A stretch of DNA of 64,000 nucleotides from positions 1,302,001-1,366,000 of the forward strand of contig NZ_JACHCG010000001.1 of the NCBI RefSeq assembly GCF_014200595.1. The letters are read 5' to 3'. Shown piece after piece: positions 1 to 8,726 of the stretch (within the stretch, counting starts at the first letter, position 1; each line of letters starts with the position of its first letter). The position numbers and the translations under genes are program-made. The stretch comes from Pedobacter cryoconitis (GTDB lineage: Bacteria > Bacteroidota > Bacteroidia > Sphingobacteriales > Sphingobacteriaceae). Under the pieces are notes generated by a model. The model saw nothing but the letters and a program-made list of their open reading frames with translations, searched no databases and had not been told where the DNA came from.

Positions 1-1950
1 TGGATAAACAGAACCCTGTCTGATCTTGAAATCCGGACGCTCAATATAACTTTGAGCAAAGGTGATATTCAGTGATAAACCAAGAGTAAGTGCCTTGTTT
101 GCTACAAAGGCGTAATCATTGCCTGTAGTAGGATATGGATTGTTTGCTGTAAATTCTTTATCCGGAAAGTCTTTAATTGTTCTGAAAGAAGTATTCAACA
201 AGGGAGTTCTGCTGGCATATTCCAGGCTACCCGAAAGATATAATCCATTACTAAGTTCTCTGCCCGAATTGATATTTACAAAATCTTTTTTGTAAAGTTT
301 TAAGATATTGTTCTTATCAAATAACGTACTGATCGTATTGAACAAGGCAGGTATCGCATCGTAGTTTGTGTTAAAATCGGCGTAGCTTGTTCCTCCGCGG
401 ATTCCGGCATAAGCATTGTGTTTCGGATCGTATCTGTAACTCAGGTTCGCGTTGGCACTTAACTTCTTATTTTCAAAACCGTAACGTGGATTCAGCTGCA
501 TCACTAATGAAGTACTGTCTTTCAGCGTTTTTCTATACGTTATTTTAGGATTATAAATCCAGCCTTCTACGGTATTATAGTTGATGTTTAAAAGCGGGCC
601 GCTGATGCCCCAATGTTCTTTCTCCTTCGTGTTTTGATAGCTATAACCTAAAAATAATGCCTTTAATGGCTTAAATTTATTCTCTTTTCTATCAATTGAA
701 TCGCGGTATTTATCAGAACCCCGTACCAGTTTGATACTGTCTTTTTTCACATAGTCTCTGCGTTCATCAGGGGTCAGCAGCATCGGACGGACTCCTGCCC
801 AATAGGTTGAATCTTTTTTATTGGCATCGGCATTGACTTTCATTACCCTGTTGGTAAAGAACTTTGGCGGAAAATTGGGCTCAATATTATAGTTGTTGAA
901 TACCCCTGTATAGGTACCCATAAATTTGAAGCCCAGCAGACCACCTGAATAGTCATAACGCTGACTGGCCAGCATCCATTTATCTTGATTGACCGGAATA
1001 AACTGTTGTTTGATATGCAGGGTATCAATACCTTCAATAATCGAATTGTTGGTGATTGCCAGATCTGCACTGTGGATGCGCCAGCTGTCATCAATGATAT
1101 AGATATAACCATTAAATACCTGGTCGTATTTACGGCGGGAAATTACTTGTATCTTGTTGATCCAGTCATTACCTTCTCTAAAAGTCCCAATAAATTTATA
1201 GCGGTAAAATAACATGGCGTTATCAGCTATAGGTGAGACAAAACCTACATTACTCAACTCTTTGATATCAATGGTGTTTTTATAAAAACTAATCAAAAAG
1301 TCTGTAGCCTGGTTAAAACTAAAACCATTACTGTTGCCGCTCACTTTTGAAGAAATCATTTCTTCATTGATTTTACCGGGCTGCTGAAAGTTAAATTTAG
1401 AAACCGATTCAGAAAGATAGAGTATCCCTCTTTTACCGGAATCGAGCCCTATGTTTTTAAGGTCATCCTGTACATTTCTGCCCATAAATTTCTTAGGTGC
1501 ATTTCTAAGTTTGGTTACTCCTTTGATATAAGTGTCACAAGAAAACGCTTGTACTTCAGTTAGGTGTTGTTTACGTTTTTTGATTGCATTTCTGATGATT
1601 TCGTAAGCGGGGTCTTCTGAATTCGCTTTAATCACCACATCCTTAAGCTGGTATACTTCGGCTTCCATAACAACAGACAGGTTCATGTCTGCACTGATAT
1701 CTATTTGTTTGATCAGCTGATTATAACCTACGGCTTTGAAAATTAAGGTATAATGCCCTTTTTCCAGTTTAAACTGATACTCCCCATTGGTATTGGCAGA
1801 AGTACCTTTAGTAGTGCCCTGAATATAAATACTGGTGAATGGAAGGGTGTTGTTTTGTTTGTCGGAGGTGACACCTTTAAGGATAAATTGCTGTCCAGAA
1901 ACGAGGTTTGCAGCAAAAAGGAATAGTAAGGAAAATAATAGTTTCTTCAT
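1..1950 (-). CDS. DUF5686 / carboxypeptidase-like regulatory domain outer-membrane protein (C-terminus outside window)
   Basis: The reading frame opens at ATG 1950-1948 and stays open to the window edge, so at least 650 residues are present and the C-terminus is missing. It starts with a signal peptide (MKKLLFSLLFLFAANLVSGQ), followed by a carboxypeptidase D regulatory-like beta-sandwich (about residues 22-105, with NTNGEYQF). Next comes a segment typical of DUF5686 (AYEIIRNAIKKRKQHL, then CDTYIKGVTKLRNAPKKFMG). The remainder looks like beta-barrel strands. Family members are predicted outer-membrane barrels of unknown substrate in Bacteroidota. Its upstream region (1951-2146) separates it from the fic operon and is AT-rich; I saw no distinct operator there. 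The family call is confident, the function is not known. Confidence 0.85.
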   Translation of the reverse strand, partial: MKKLLFSLLFLFAANLVSGQQFILKGVTSDKQNNTLPFTSIYIQGTTKGTSANTNGEYQFKLEKGHYTLIFKAVGYNQLIKQIDISADMNLSVVMEAEVYQLKDVVIKANSEDPAYEIIRNAIKKRKQHLTEVQAFSCDTYIKGVTKLRNAPKKFMGRNVQDDLKNIGLDSGKRGILYLSESVSKFNFQQPGKINEEMISSKVSGNSNGFSFNQATDFLISFYKNTIDIKELSNVGFVSPIADNAMLFYRYKFIGTFREGNDWINKIQVISRRKYDQVFNGYIYIIDDSWRIHSADLAITNNSIIEGIDTLHIKQQFIPVNQDKWMLASQRYDYSGGLLGFKFMGTYTGVFNNYNIEPNFPPKFFTNRVMKVNADANKKDSTYWAGVRPMLLTPDERRDYVKKDSIKLVRGSDKYRDSIDRKENKFKPLKALFLGYSYQNTKEKEHWGISGPLLNINYNTVEGWIYNPKITYRKTLKDSTSLVMQLNPRYGFENKKLSANANLSYRYDPKHNAYAGIRGGTSYADFNTNYDAIPALFNTISTLFDKNNILKLYKKDFVNINSGRELSNGLYLSGSLEYASRTPLLNTSFRTIKDFPDKEFTANNPYPTTGNDYAFVANKALTLGLSLNITFAQSYIERPDFKIRQGSVYP

Positions 1951-2146
1951 ATATAATAACTTATGACTAAGTTGGTTATATTATTTGTATAATATAATAT
2001 GCTAATAAGTTAAAATAAGTTAAATAATAAAGCTGCTGAGTGTTAGTTAGTAGTTATTTTCTTGTGTTGATAATTAATGGTGTATGTGGAAGGTCAGATA
2101 GTAAAATGAATTATTTTGAGTTCAAAATTATTGACCCGGTGAATGA

Positions 2147-2938
2147 TTAAATAATTTTATTTTCTAAATAAGCTGACATTCCATTTGCTAAAAACGTGAC
2201 AAGAGGGTCGTTTGAACTCTGATCTTCACAAGTCATGATAACATTTATATAACTCATCATATCAACGTTAGACAGGATACGCGCAAAAACAGGAGGGCAG
2301 TTATTTTTCATCATAATAGTTCCCATAATAATCCTGCAAACTCTTCCATTCCCATCTGCAAAAGGATGAATATCATTTAAAAATTTGTTATGAAAATATG
2401 CAAGTGCTGTAATTAAGTGTGTGTCGTCTTTTGAATTATCAATTGCATTGAATTTACGAGTGAAAAATTCAATATATGAAGACATTATGATCTCCAGATT
2501 ATAATGTGGATTATACTCCTTGTTTTCGTAAAATGGCTCTCTATAACCAATAACTTGAAAATTACGATAATTTCCCACTAATTCTTTTTTGAAATTACCG
2601 TTCCAGGAGAGTTCATTTCCCATTAAATCTCTGTGGATCTCTTTTATGGATTCTTCGGTTAATTCAAAATCTTCGTATCTCTCAATGATATTTTGCAGAA
2701 CCTCCTTGTGATTATTTATCTCAAAAAGGCTAATCAGATTCTCTTTTTCAACAAATTCATCATTTAAAAATTTGATGGTATCACCATACTCTAATCCTGG
2801 ATCTTCGATTTTAGAAGAATAAAACGCAAAGTCGTTAATTAAACTGTTTTTGAAAGATTCAGACCATTTTTCTTTAGGGAATTTATTTTGAAAACCTGAT
2901 AAGGCTTCGTTAAATCTTTGCAAATAAGGTTTCAGCAT
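2147..2938 (-). CDS. Fic family protein (predicted AMP/NMP-transferase)
   Basis: 263 residues. The Fic active-site motif is intact at residues 191-202 (HPFADGNGRVCR), with the catalytic His191 and the anion-binding GNGR loop, so transfer of a nucleotide moiety to a target hydroxyl is expected. Near the N-terminus, residues 41-46 read SSKIED, at the place where Fic proteins with an internal inhibitory helix carry S/T-x-x-x-E-G/N. Here the position after Glu is Asp instead of Gly/Asn, so the autoinhibitory helix may be present but altered. The gene starts 5 bp after the stop of a 70-residue gene and is almost surely cotranscribed with it. The target is unknown; it could be a housekeeping regulator or a toxin. 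Confidence 0.9.
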   Translation of the reverse strand: MLKPYLQRFNEALSGFQNKFPKEKWSESFKNSLINDFAFYSSKIEDPGLEYGDTIKFLNDEFVEKENLISLFEINNHKEVLQNIIERYEDFELTEESIKEIHRDLMGNELSWNGNFKKELVGNYRNFQVIGYREPFYENKEYNPHYNLEIIMSSYIEFFTRKFNAIDNSKDDTHLITALAYFHNKFLNDIHPFADGNGRVCRIIMGTIMMKNNCPPVFARILSNVDMMSYINVIMTCEDQSSNDPLVTFLANGMSAYLENKII

Positions 2939-2943
2939 AGAAA

Positions 2944-3156
2944 TTAATCTTTATCTCTAGCAAACAGTGTGCGAATCCATATTTTGATATCAGAGGGGTA
3001 AGCAAATAATTTGTTCTTCTCCCTGACAAGAGTCTTACCAAAAAAGAATGAGTTGAATTCTGTTTTAAATGAAGCAGGAATCTCTTCGACAGGCACTAAC
3101 TCTTCCAATGTGGAAAGACGTTTGAGTGTAGAAATATCTGATCTGCTAATTAACAT
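2944..3156 (-). CDS. Small unknown protein paired with Fic
   Basis: 70 residues, charged, no signal peptide, no cysteine motif and no recognisable domain. It lies immediately upstream of fic with a 5-bp gap. A pair of ATGTACAT palindromes sits 26-47 bp upstream of its start. Known Fic antitoxins (VbhA/FicA type) carry an S-x-A/x-I-E-G helix; this protein has no such motif. It could be a DNA-binding autoregulator, a partner of Fic, or a conserved companion of other function. The coding call rests on tight spacing and a plausible start. Confidence 0.6.
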   Translation of the reverse strand: MLISRSDISTLKRLSTLEELVPVEEIPASFKTEFNSFFFGKTLVREKNKLFAYPSDIKIWIRTLFARDKD

Positions 3157-3181
3157 TATGATCGAATTAATTTAGATATAA

Positions 3182-3203
3182 ATGTACATAAAAAAATGTA
3201 CAT
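3182..3203. promoter_or_regulatory. Candidate operator: two ATGTACAT palindromes
   Basis: Two copies of the self-complementary octamer ATGTACAT lie at 3182-3189 and 3196-3203, with centres 14 bp apart and an A-tract between. They are just upstream of the start of the 70-residue gene of the fic operon (3156). Twin palindromes ahead of a toxin-like operon are a common autoregulatory layout; the binding protein is not known. Confidence 0.45.
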
Positions 3204-3241
3204 GCAGTGCTTTCAACTTAGAAGGAATTGACTTTCAAACT

Positions 3242-3276
3242 AAAACAGGCAGGCATTTTTTATACCTGCCTGTTTT
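3242..3276 (-). terminator. Hairpin terminator after the M61 peptidase gene
   Basis: Perfect 12-bp stem AAAACAGGCAGG (3242-3253) with CCTGCCTGTTTT (3265-3276) and an 11-nt loop. It is 59 bp past the M61 stop codon in the direction of transcription; A/T runs at both stem ends allow either strand to use it. Confidence 0.75.
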
Positions 3277-3334
3277 AATTATTGTGCTTAATTGTCGTTA
3301 TTGAATTGATTTTACCAGAGTTGAGCGGTGTAAA

Positions 3335-5191
3335 CTAGTTTGAACTAGTATCCAGCCATGCTCTTCTTAATTCTTTCTGCGCAGCTGTCAGTTCAGGAAA
3401 TTCTTTCAATACATTGTATTTCTTTTCTTCCCGGACTTCAACAGGCTGGCTTAAAGTAACCTGATTGGCTTTTCCAGTTGCATCTTTTCTGGAAACTACG
3501 ATGGTCAGCTGATCACCCACTTTTAGGTTTTCACGTAAATTATTCAGGAACTCGTTGACTTCAGAAGCATCAGGTAAGTTTTTTCCATTAATGCTCACCA
3601 ACTCATCACCTTTCTGATAGCCCATTCTTTTACCGAAATCATTCATTCCGTTGATATCGGCAACAAAAAAGTTTTTACCATTATAACCTACGCCCATTTT
3701 ACCCAGGTCAGCTTTTTTAATGGTTATAACCGGTTCAAAACCTACACCTATACTAGCGAAAATCTCTTTGTAAGGTAGTTTCTCAGATCCGGAAACATAT
3801 TTATTCAGGAACTCACCGATTTCAGGATAAGTCAGTTTAGTAATGGTTGCAAACAGCTCATCATCATTAAAAGATTTTGTTTTACCATAGGTTTTTGATA
3901 AGTCGGCCATCAGATTCTGCGTACCGTATTTTCCATTTGATAACTGTCTGAGTTTAATGTCAAGACACAGCCCAATCAGGGCTCCCTTTTCGTAAACGTT
4001 TCCATACTGACTTTCGTAAGTGTCTAATACACCTTTAGACATTTTAGTGAATGCTAATGTATCATTATAACGCATCGCATTATCTAATTTGTCATTCTGA
4101 ACTTTCAGGTATTGTTTGAAGTCTATCAATCCATACTTTACCTGCATATGATGAGCGGCATATTCTGTAAGTCCTTCGTACATCCATAAATGTGCAGACA
4201 TTTTAGGATGATCGTAATCAAACTCTCCAACTTCATGGCTATGAATACTAAGTGGGGTTACAATATGAAAGAATTCATGAGATCCTGCATTTTTAATATT
4301 CTCGGCAAGTTTTGCCGGAGTAAAGTTTTCCGGAAGAAAATACAATGATGAATAAGAGTGTTCCAATGCGCCATAACTTCTTATTTTTGTATTGTCTGTT
4401 AAAGCGATTATAAAAGCATATTTATCAACAGGTAATTTTCCACCAAGATATGCCTTTTGAGCTTCTAATGTAGGTTTAAGCCCCTTTGCAAGATCTGCTG
4501 AGGTCGCTTTATGATTAGGTGAATAAAGAGAAACCAGGATTTCGGCGCCTCCGATATTTAAAGAAGTTGTATCCGGTTTATTATACATCATAGGCGCATC
4601 TGCCAGACTGTAATAATCAGGGACATTATATTTATCTGTAGTCGCATTCACATGATCCGCTGTCAGAGAAGTTGAACCATAAAAGTCTGCTGGTTTAGTG
4701 ATGGTGATCTCGAAAGGAATACTTTTCTGATCATCAAAATAACCAAAGAACCCAAAATTATTAATCACGAATAATTTGTCCTTATCAATATTCGTTCCTG
4801 CGGGCTGAAATATTTCTGCTCCTTTAATTTCCGGGCTGTCCCAGCTGTCATCTACCAGGTAAGTAACTTTTGTAAGTTTATCTGCATCAGAGATTTTCCA
4901 GGAGTTTGAGTCTGTCCGGTCAGTTTTTAATGGGTTCCCTTTTTGATCAAAGGCTTTCAGGTTTGAAATATAACGTCCGTAATCGGCAATTGCATAAGTG
5001 CCGGGAACCATTTTGGGAAGATGAAAAACAGTTTCACTGCCTTTTAACTTTGGCGTAAGCAGCGTTACCTGAAGCTTATCATCGGTCACGTTGTTTAAAT
5101 TGAGGCTATATTGGTAGTTAGAGCCACTTTTCTGTGCAAAAGCTGACCCAGCCGTTACCAGAAGAAGAAATTGAATAAAATACCTTTTCAT
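3335..5191 (-). CDS. M61 family metallopeptidase with PDZ domain
   Basis: 618 residues with an N-terminal signal peptide (MKRYFIQFLLLVTAGSAFAQ), so secreted to the periplasm or beyond. The order is an M61 N-terminal beta domain, then the catalytic M61 domain with the zinc motif HEFFH at residues 305-309 followed by the Glu-bearing EGLTEY segment, and a C-terminal PDZ-like domain (around KRMGYQKGDELVSINGKN). M61 enzymes are glycyl-type aminopeptidases; the metal ligands are intact, so it should be active. Length is normal for the family. It is the last gene before a strong hairpin and is preceded by an unrelated frameshifted gene. Confidence 0.9.
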   Translation of the reverse strand: MKRYFIQFLLLVTAGSAFAQKSGSNYQYSLNLNNVTDDKLQVTLLTPKLKGSETVFHLPKMVPGTYAIADYGRYISNLKAFDQKGNPLKTDRTDSNSWKISDADKLTKVTYLVDDSWDSPEIKGAEIFQPAGTNIDKDKLFVINNFGFFGYFDDQKSIPFEITITKPADFYGSTSLTADHVNATTDKYNVPDYYSLADAPMMYNKPDTTSLNIGGAEILVSLYSPNHKATSADLAKGLKPTLEAQKAYLGGKLPVDKYAFIIALTDNTKIRSYGALEHSYSSLYFLPENFTPAKLAENIKNAGSHEFFHIVTPLSIHSHEVGEFDYDHPKMSAHLWMYEGLTEYAAHHMQVKYGLIDFKQYLKVQNDKLDNAMRYNDTLAFTKMSKGVLDTYESQYGNVYEKGALIGLCLDIKLRQLSNGKYGTQNLMADLSKTYGKTKSFNDDELFATITKLTYPEIGEFLNKYVSGSEKLPYKEIFASIGVGFEPVITIKKADLGKMGVGYNGKNFFVADINGMNDFGKRMGYQKGDELVSINGKNLPDASEVNEFLNNLRENLKVGDQLTIVVSRKDATGKANQVTLSQPVEVREEKKYNVLKEFPELTAAQKELRRAWLDTSSN

Positions 5192-5268
5192 TGATTGTCT
5201 TTGTGCTATTTAAGGGATGCGGATTAATTGGTGTTCCTTCCATAAGAGTAACTAAACCGGAATTAGTT

Positions 5269-5292
5269 ACAGCGTCAGAGTGATGACGCTGT
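5269..5292. terminator. Hairpin at the end of the frameshifted membrane gene
   Basis: 9-bp stem ACAGCGTCA (5269-5277) with TGACGCTGT (5284-5292), followed on the plus strand by a run of T. It overlaps the minus-strand stop codon at 5275-5277, where the U-run would be on the wrong side, so its role for the minus-strand genes is uncertain. Confidence 0.35.
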
Positions 5293-5795
5293 TTTTTTAT
5301 AAGCATTGACCTGATCGAAAAGTTCTTCGGCGTTTATATCCAGAACTGAAGCAGTCATGTAAATGTGCAAATCCTGATCTTTATCCAGGGCCATTGAACT
5401 CAATTTTTTGCGGATCTTTGCCGAATACGGCTCAGAATTATTAATAATCAAAGCAACCAGTGTGTCCCCTCCAACTTTGTGAAGCTGTATATCATTAATA
5501 TCCTCCCATAAAATTAAACCAGCGGCTTTACTAACCGCAGTAACCTTCGCCGTGATTCCTTCTGGGGCCAGTACAATTAAAGGAGACTTGTCTGTCAAGG
5601 AGATCAGCGTTTTAATAATAATGATGGCTAATATTACACTGGCTATGGAAGAAAAAGCTATTCTTTGGCAATGACCCTGTCAGAAATCAGCCCACTGCTA
5701 TAAAGCAGGATCAGCAGCATGAGCACTAATACGCCTGATAGTATCAATAATAAGTTAACCGATTTCTTTCTGTTTCTGTAAAATTCCACTACCAT
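5275..5795 (-). pseudogene. Frameshifted small membrane protein gene (STM3941-like)
   Basis: Two frames together make one plausible protein of about 170 residues. Frame one starts with ATG at 5795 overlapping the end of the upstream lipoprotein gene, encodes MVVEFYRNRKKSVNLLLILS and a first membrane helix, and stops with TAG at 5660-5658. Frame two is open from 5679 to the TGA at 5275, and gives a second helix (SSIASVILAIIIIKTLIS) and a soluble domain containing LILWEDINDI. No good start exists in frame two; the nearest is TTG at 5598, after the second helix. A single-base loss between 5658 and 5679 would explain the break. The two-helix plus IpWedI layout resembles the STM3941-like family, from memory. 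It could also be a sequencing error. Confidence 0.55.
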
Positions 5796-6328
5796 TTGAC
5801 GTTCAGGTTATTTTCTTCTGCGAATGCTTTACCGTTTTCTAATAAAACAGCGTATTTCTTCTCAAATTCGGTATTGTATTTTTCTTCAATCGCCTTAATT
5901 AACTTATCTTTTTGTTCCTGTGAACCTTTTGCATCACATACTTTAGCATAGGCAGTATATTCATTTTTATAAACAGGCAGTACGTATTCGTACAATGCGA
6001 TAGCCTGGTCCTGGATTACTTTTCTTTCACCGCTTGCGCTTAATGCTTTGATGTCCTTCAGGGATTTTTCTATGTAGAGTATTTGATTTTTAACATAGGT
6101 AACGGCTTCATCACCTTTTTTCTTTGAAGAAGGGATATCCGGATATTCGATGGTCTGCCCATTGATTTCTTTCGCCATTGAAAGGGTCGCAAACCTGGAG
6201 ATGAAATTCGTGTTTAAGACCGCAATACCAAAAAATTTGTCTGCGGTTTCAGTACAGGATTGTAGAAATAAAACAAGGGTGGCGGCAACAGCTAATTTGG
6301 CAGCGGAATGTTTAAGAATGTTTGTCAT
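5789..6328 (-). CDS. Lipoprotein of unknown function
   Basis: 179 residues. The signal sequence ends in a lipobox (LVLFLQSC), so lipidation at Cys is expected. The mature part is helical and charged, with no catalytic motif I can name; it is loosely reminiscent of LIC11966-type surface proteins, but this is not a firm assignment. Its last codons overlap the ATG of the next (frameshifted) membrane gene, which suggests the two formed one transcript. Confidence 0.7.
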   Translation of the reverse strand: MTNILKHSAAKLAVAATLVLFLQSCTETADKFFGIAVLNTNFISRFATLSMAKEINGQTIEYPDIPSSKKKGDEAVTYVKNQILYIEKSLKDIKALSASGERKVIQDQAIALYEYVLPVYKNEYTAYAKVCDAKGSQEQKDKLIKAIEEKYNTEFEKKYAVLLENGKAFAEENNLNVKW

Positions 6329-6402
6329 TAAATTATTGATTGGTTAAATTTATTTTCCCCCTTCAATAATCAGGCCGGTCATCACTGTAAGTCCTGTAAG
6401 AA

Positions 6403-6446
6403 TCCTGCTTTCTCAGGATAAAAATCTATCGCCTGAGAAAGCAGGA
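6403..6446 (-). terminator. Hairpin after heme oxygenase gene
   Basis: Perfect 15-bp stem TCCTGCTTTCTCAGG (6403-6417) with CCTGAGAAAGCAGGA (6432-6446), just past the minus-strand stop at 6452. The U-run is weak, but the position fits transcript termination. Confidence 0.65.
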
Positions 6447-6451
6447 CTATA

Positions 6452-6994
6452 TTAAAATACTTTTGCGAAACAATTGAATGTTTCATTCGCGACTTCAACC
6501 GCTCTGTTTTCATCGTCTTCATTTTTGCCAGTCTGATCTAAAGCCTGTACAAATTTCCCCCACATGCTGCCGGTTTCTTCACCGTAGCCTGAAAAGAAAG
6601 AAACTCCTTTAGTAACCCCGCCTTTAGCAAGCATTTGTACAATGATCTTTCCACCCATAATAGAGCCTTCCATTACATATAAGGCCGCCATTGCGTCCAA
6701 TGCATTTTTGATTTCAGGTACTTCAATCCCTGTTGCTGCGGTAGCATCCCCACCCAGCTCTATAATGTCCTGTTTAATATAGGCAGAGTTCCTTCTCTGA
6801 GAAAAATCTGAAAGAATTTCTGTTGTAATATAAGGTGTTATCACATTTTCAAGTGCACTGAAATAGTCATTGAAATTTTTAAGAAGTGCTATATAATCTT
6901 CGTCACTGCGAATCGCTTTAAGTTTTAAAATAACTTCTTTTTCCAGTTTTTGATGTGCAGGCATGGTAGCCTCTTTGATTATTGAACTGATCAT
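6452..6994 (-). CDS. bphO: Biliverdin-producing heme oxygenase
   Basis: 180 residues, cytoplasmic, typical length for bacterial heme oxygenase. The N-terminal helix has the proximal heme-ligand context EATMPAHQKLE with His14, and the distal helix region contains YVMEGSIMGGKI. The enzyme opens heme to biliverdin, iron and CO. The gene diverges from a bacteriophytochrome gene 176 bp away, and biliverdin is the chromophore of such phytochromes, so chromophore supply is its likely job. The pairing is well known in bacteria. Confidence 0.9.
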   Translation of the reverse strand: MISSIIKEATMPAHQKLEKEVILKLKAIRSDEDYIALLKNFNDYFSALENVITPYITTEILSDFSQRRNSAYIKQDIIELGGDATAATGIEVPEIKNALDAMAALYVMEGSIMGGKIIVQMLAKGGVTKGVSFFSGYGEETGSMWGKFVQALDQTGKNEDDENRAVEVANETFNCFAKVF

Positions 6995-7170
6995 AATGGT
7001 CTGTGTATGGCGGCTAAAATAGTAATTATTATACGGACAGTTTACAATTGAAACTTTAAAAATTCTAAATCAAAATCCGGAATTGGTATATTATTTGGTG
7101 AAGAAAAAAAACACACATAAAATACTTTACCTTGCTGAAGGTGTAATTAACCTCTGATTTTTAATTCAAG

Positions 7171-8697
7171 ATGACCGATAAAAAAAACTTTGATTCTGAC
7201 TTCTGCGGAAGTTTACCCTTACACCATATCAACTCTATACAAGACTACGGTTATTTATTAATTGTTGACAAAAAGCTGAATATTATACAGTTAAGTGAGA
7301 ATGTGGCTCAGTTGACGGGTAAACGGAATGAAGAGCTGATCAATAGTCCGCTGGCAGATTTTATCCGGCAGCAAGATCTTCTTAAAATAGAAGAACTATT
7401 AAAAAAAGGCCTGGCCAAAAGAATACCTCTTTATCTTCAGTTTCGTGAACAACAAGGGACAAATTTGTTTCTTGCCTTGTTACATGTTGAAGCAGATTAT
7501 ATCATTATTGAACTTGAAAAACAGGAAGAAAGCCGAAACAGAAGTTTCGCTGATGTCTATCAGGAAATAAAATATATCAGTACAGCTATTGATCAGGCTG
7601 ATAATGTACAAGAAGTTTGTAATATTGCTATTCATGAACTGCGTAAATTAGCCGGATTCGATGGGATTTTAATGTACCAGTTTGATAGTGACTGGAATGG
7701 AACTGTGATTGCGGAAGAAAAAGATGAACGTTTGGATCGTTATCTCGGACAAACTTTCCCTGCTTCTGATGTACCTAAACAGGCCAGGCAAATGTATTTG
7801 AAAAATCCTTACCGGTTAATATCTAACCGGGATTATGAAGCGATCAGGTTATACCCTGTAATCAACCCGGTCACCAATGCTTTTATTGATCTTTCTGATT
7901 GTAACCTGAGAGGGGTTGCGAAAGTTCATCTGGAATATATGAAAAACATGCATGTGAAAGCTTCTATGTCAATCAGGGTAATTTACAATGAGACTTTATG
8001 GGGTTTGATCTCTTGCCATCACCTGGAACCAAAATATCTGGGTTATGAATTATGCTCTATATTTGAATGGCTTTCTGAAGTGATCTCTACTAAAATTTCA
8101 TTGATCATTAACAAACAGGATTACAGAAATATTAAACAAATTCAGGAAAAGCGTGTTGCATTAGCTGATCAGATTTATGCCCATGAAGATATTGCTGCTG
8201 GTCTTTTAAAGGATGATTCCAGTGATATACTTCAATTGTTTAATGCTTCGGGAGTTTTCATCAGCATAAATGGCAGATCAGAAACAAAAGGGAATATTCC
8301 TGATAAAACTGATTTATATAATTTAATGCAGTGGCTGGAAAGTAGAAATTTAAATACAGTATATTCAACGAATTCATTGTCTGATGTATACGAGGACGCT
8401 GCGGAATATTCAGCTGTAGTAAGTGGCCTACTCTTTATACCAATAGATCAGACTACAGGCGATTTTCTGGTCTGTTTCAGACCAGAGGCTATCAGAAATA
8501 TTGATTGGGGAGGTGATCCTAACCAGGCGATCAATTTCACTGAGGATGGTAAAAAATATCATCCCAGAACTTCATTTGAGTTATGGAAACAAACGGTTGA
8601 GCGGCAGGCTTTACCATGGACTAAAAATGAACTGGAGGTTGCGGAATCTTTAAGGAGCTTCCTGTTCGAATTTACAATTAAACAAGCACAACAATAG
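7171..8697 (+). CDS. Bacteriophytochrome photosensory module (PAS-GAF-PHY, no output kinase)
   Basis: 508 residues. Cys12 lies in the N-terminal extension where bacteriophytochromes bind biliverdin. PAS about 20-110, GAF about 130-310 with FPASDVP (196-202, the conserved D-x-P Asp at 200), His253 in the VHLEYMKNM segment and SCHH (281-284). PHY about 320-500 with the tongue motif PRTSF at 465-469. All hallmark chromophore-pocket residues are present, so it should be a red/far-red sensor. It stops right after PHY: no histidine kinase or other output domain follows. The next gene, 29 bp downstream, is a large CheB-CheR-PAS-kinase, which probably receives the signal in trans. Confidence 0.92.
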   Translation: MTDKKNFDSDFCGSLPLHHINSIQDYGYLLIVDKKLNIIQLSENVAQLTGKRNEELINSPLADFIRQQDLLKIEELLKKGLAKRIPLYLQFREQQGTNLFLALLHVEADYIIIELEKQEESRNRSFADVYQEIKYISTAIDQADNVQEVCNIAIHELRKLAGFDGILMYQFDSDWNGTVIAEEKDERLDRYLGQTFPASDVPKQARQMYLKNPYRLISNRDYEAIRLYPVINPVTNAFIDLSDCNLRGVAKVHLEYMKNMHVKASMSIRVIYNETLWGLISCHHLEPKYLGYELCSIFEWLSEVISTKISLIINKQDYRNIKQIQEKRVALADQIYAHEDIAAGLLKDDSSDILQLFNASGVFISINGRSETKGNIPDKTDLYNLMQWLESRNLNTVYSTNSLSDVYEDAAEYSAVVSGLLFIPIDQTTGDFLVCFRPEAIRNIDWGGDPNQAINFTEDGKKYHPRTSFELWKQTVERQALPWTKNELEVAESLRSFLFEFTIKQAQQ

Positions 8698-8726
8698 AAA
8701 AGCAAAAAATACAAAAGAAGACCGAT

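Noticed and set aside
5658..5679. Programmed -1 frameshifting in the membrane protein gene
   Set aside because: The overlap has no proper slippery heptamer and no downstream stem; an ordinary indel is simpler.
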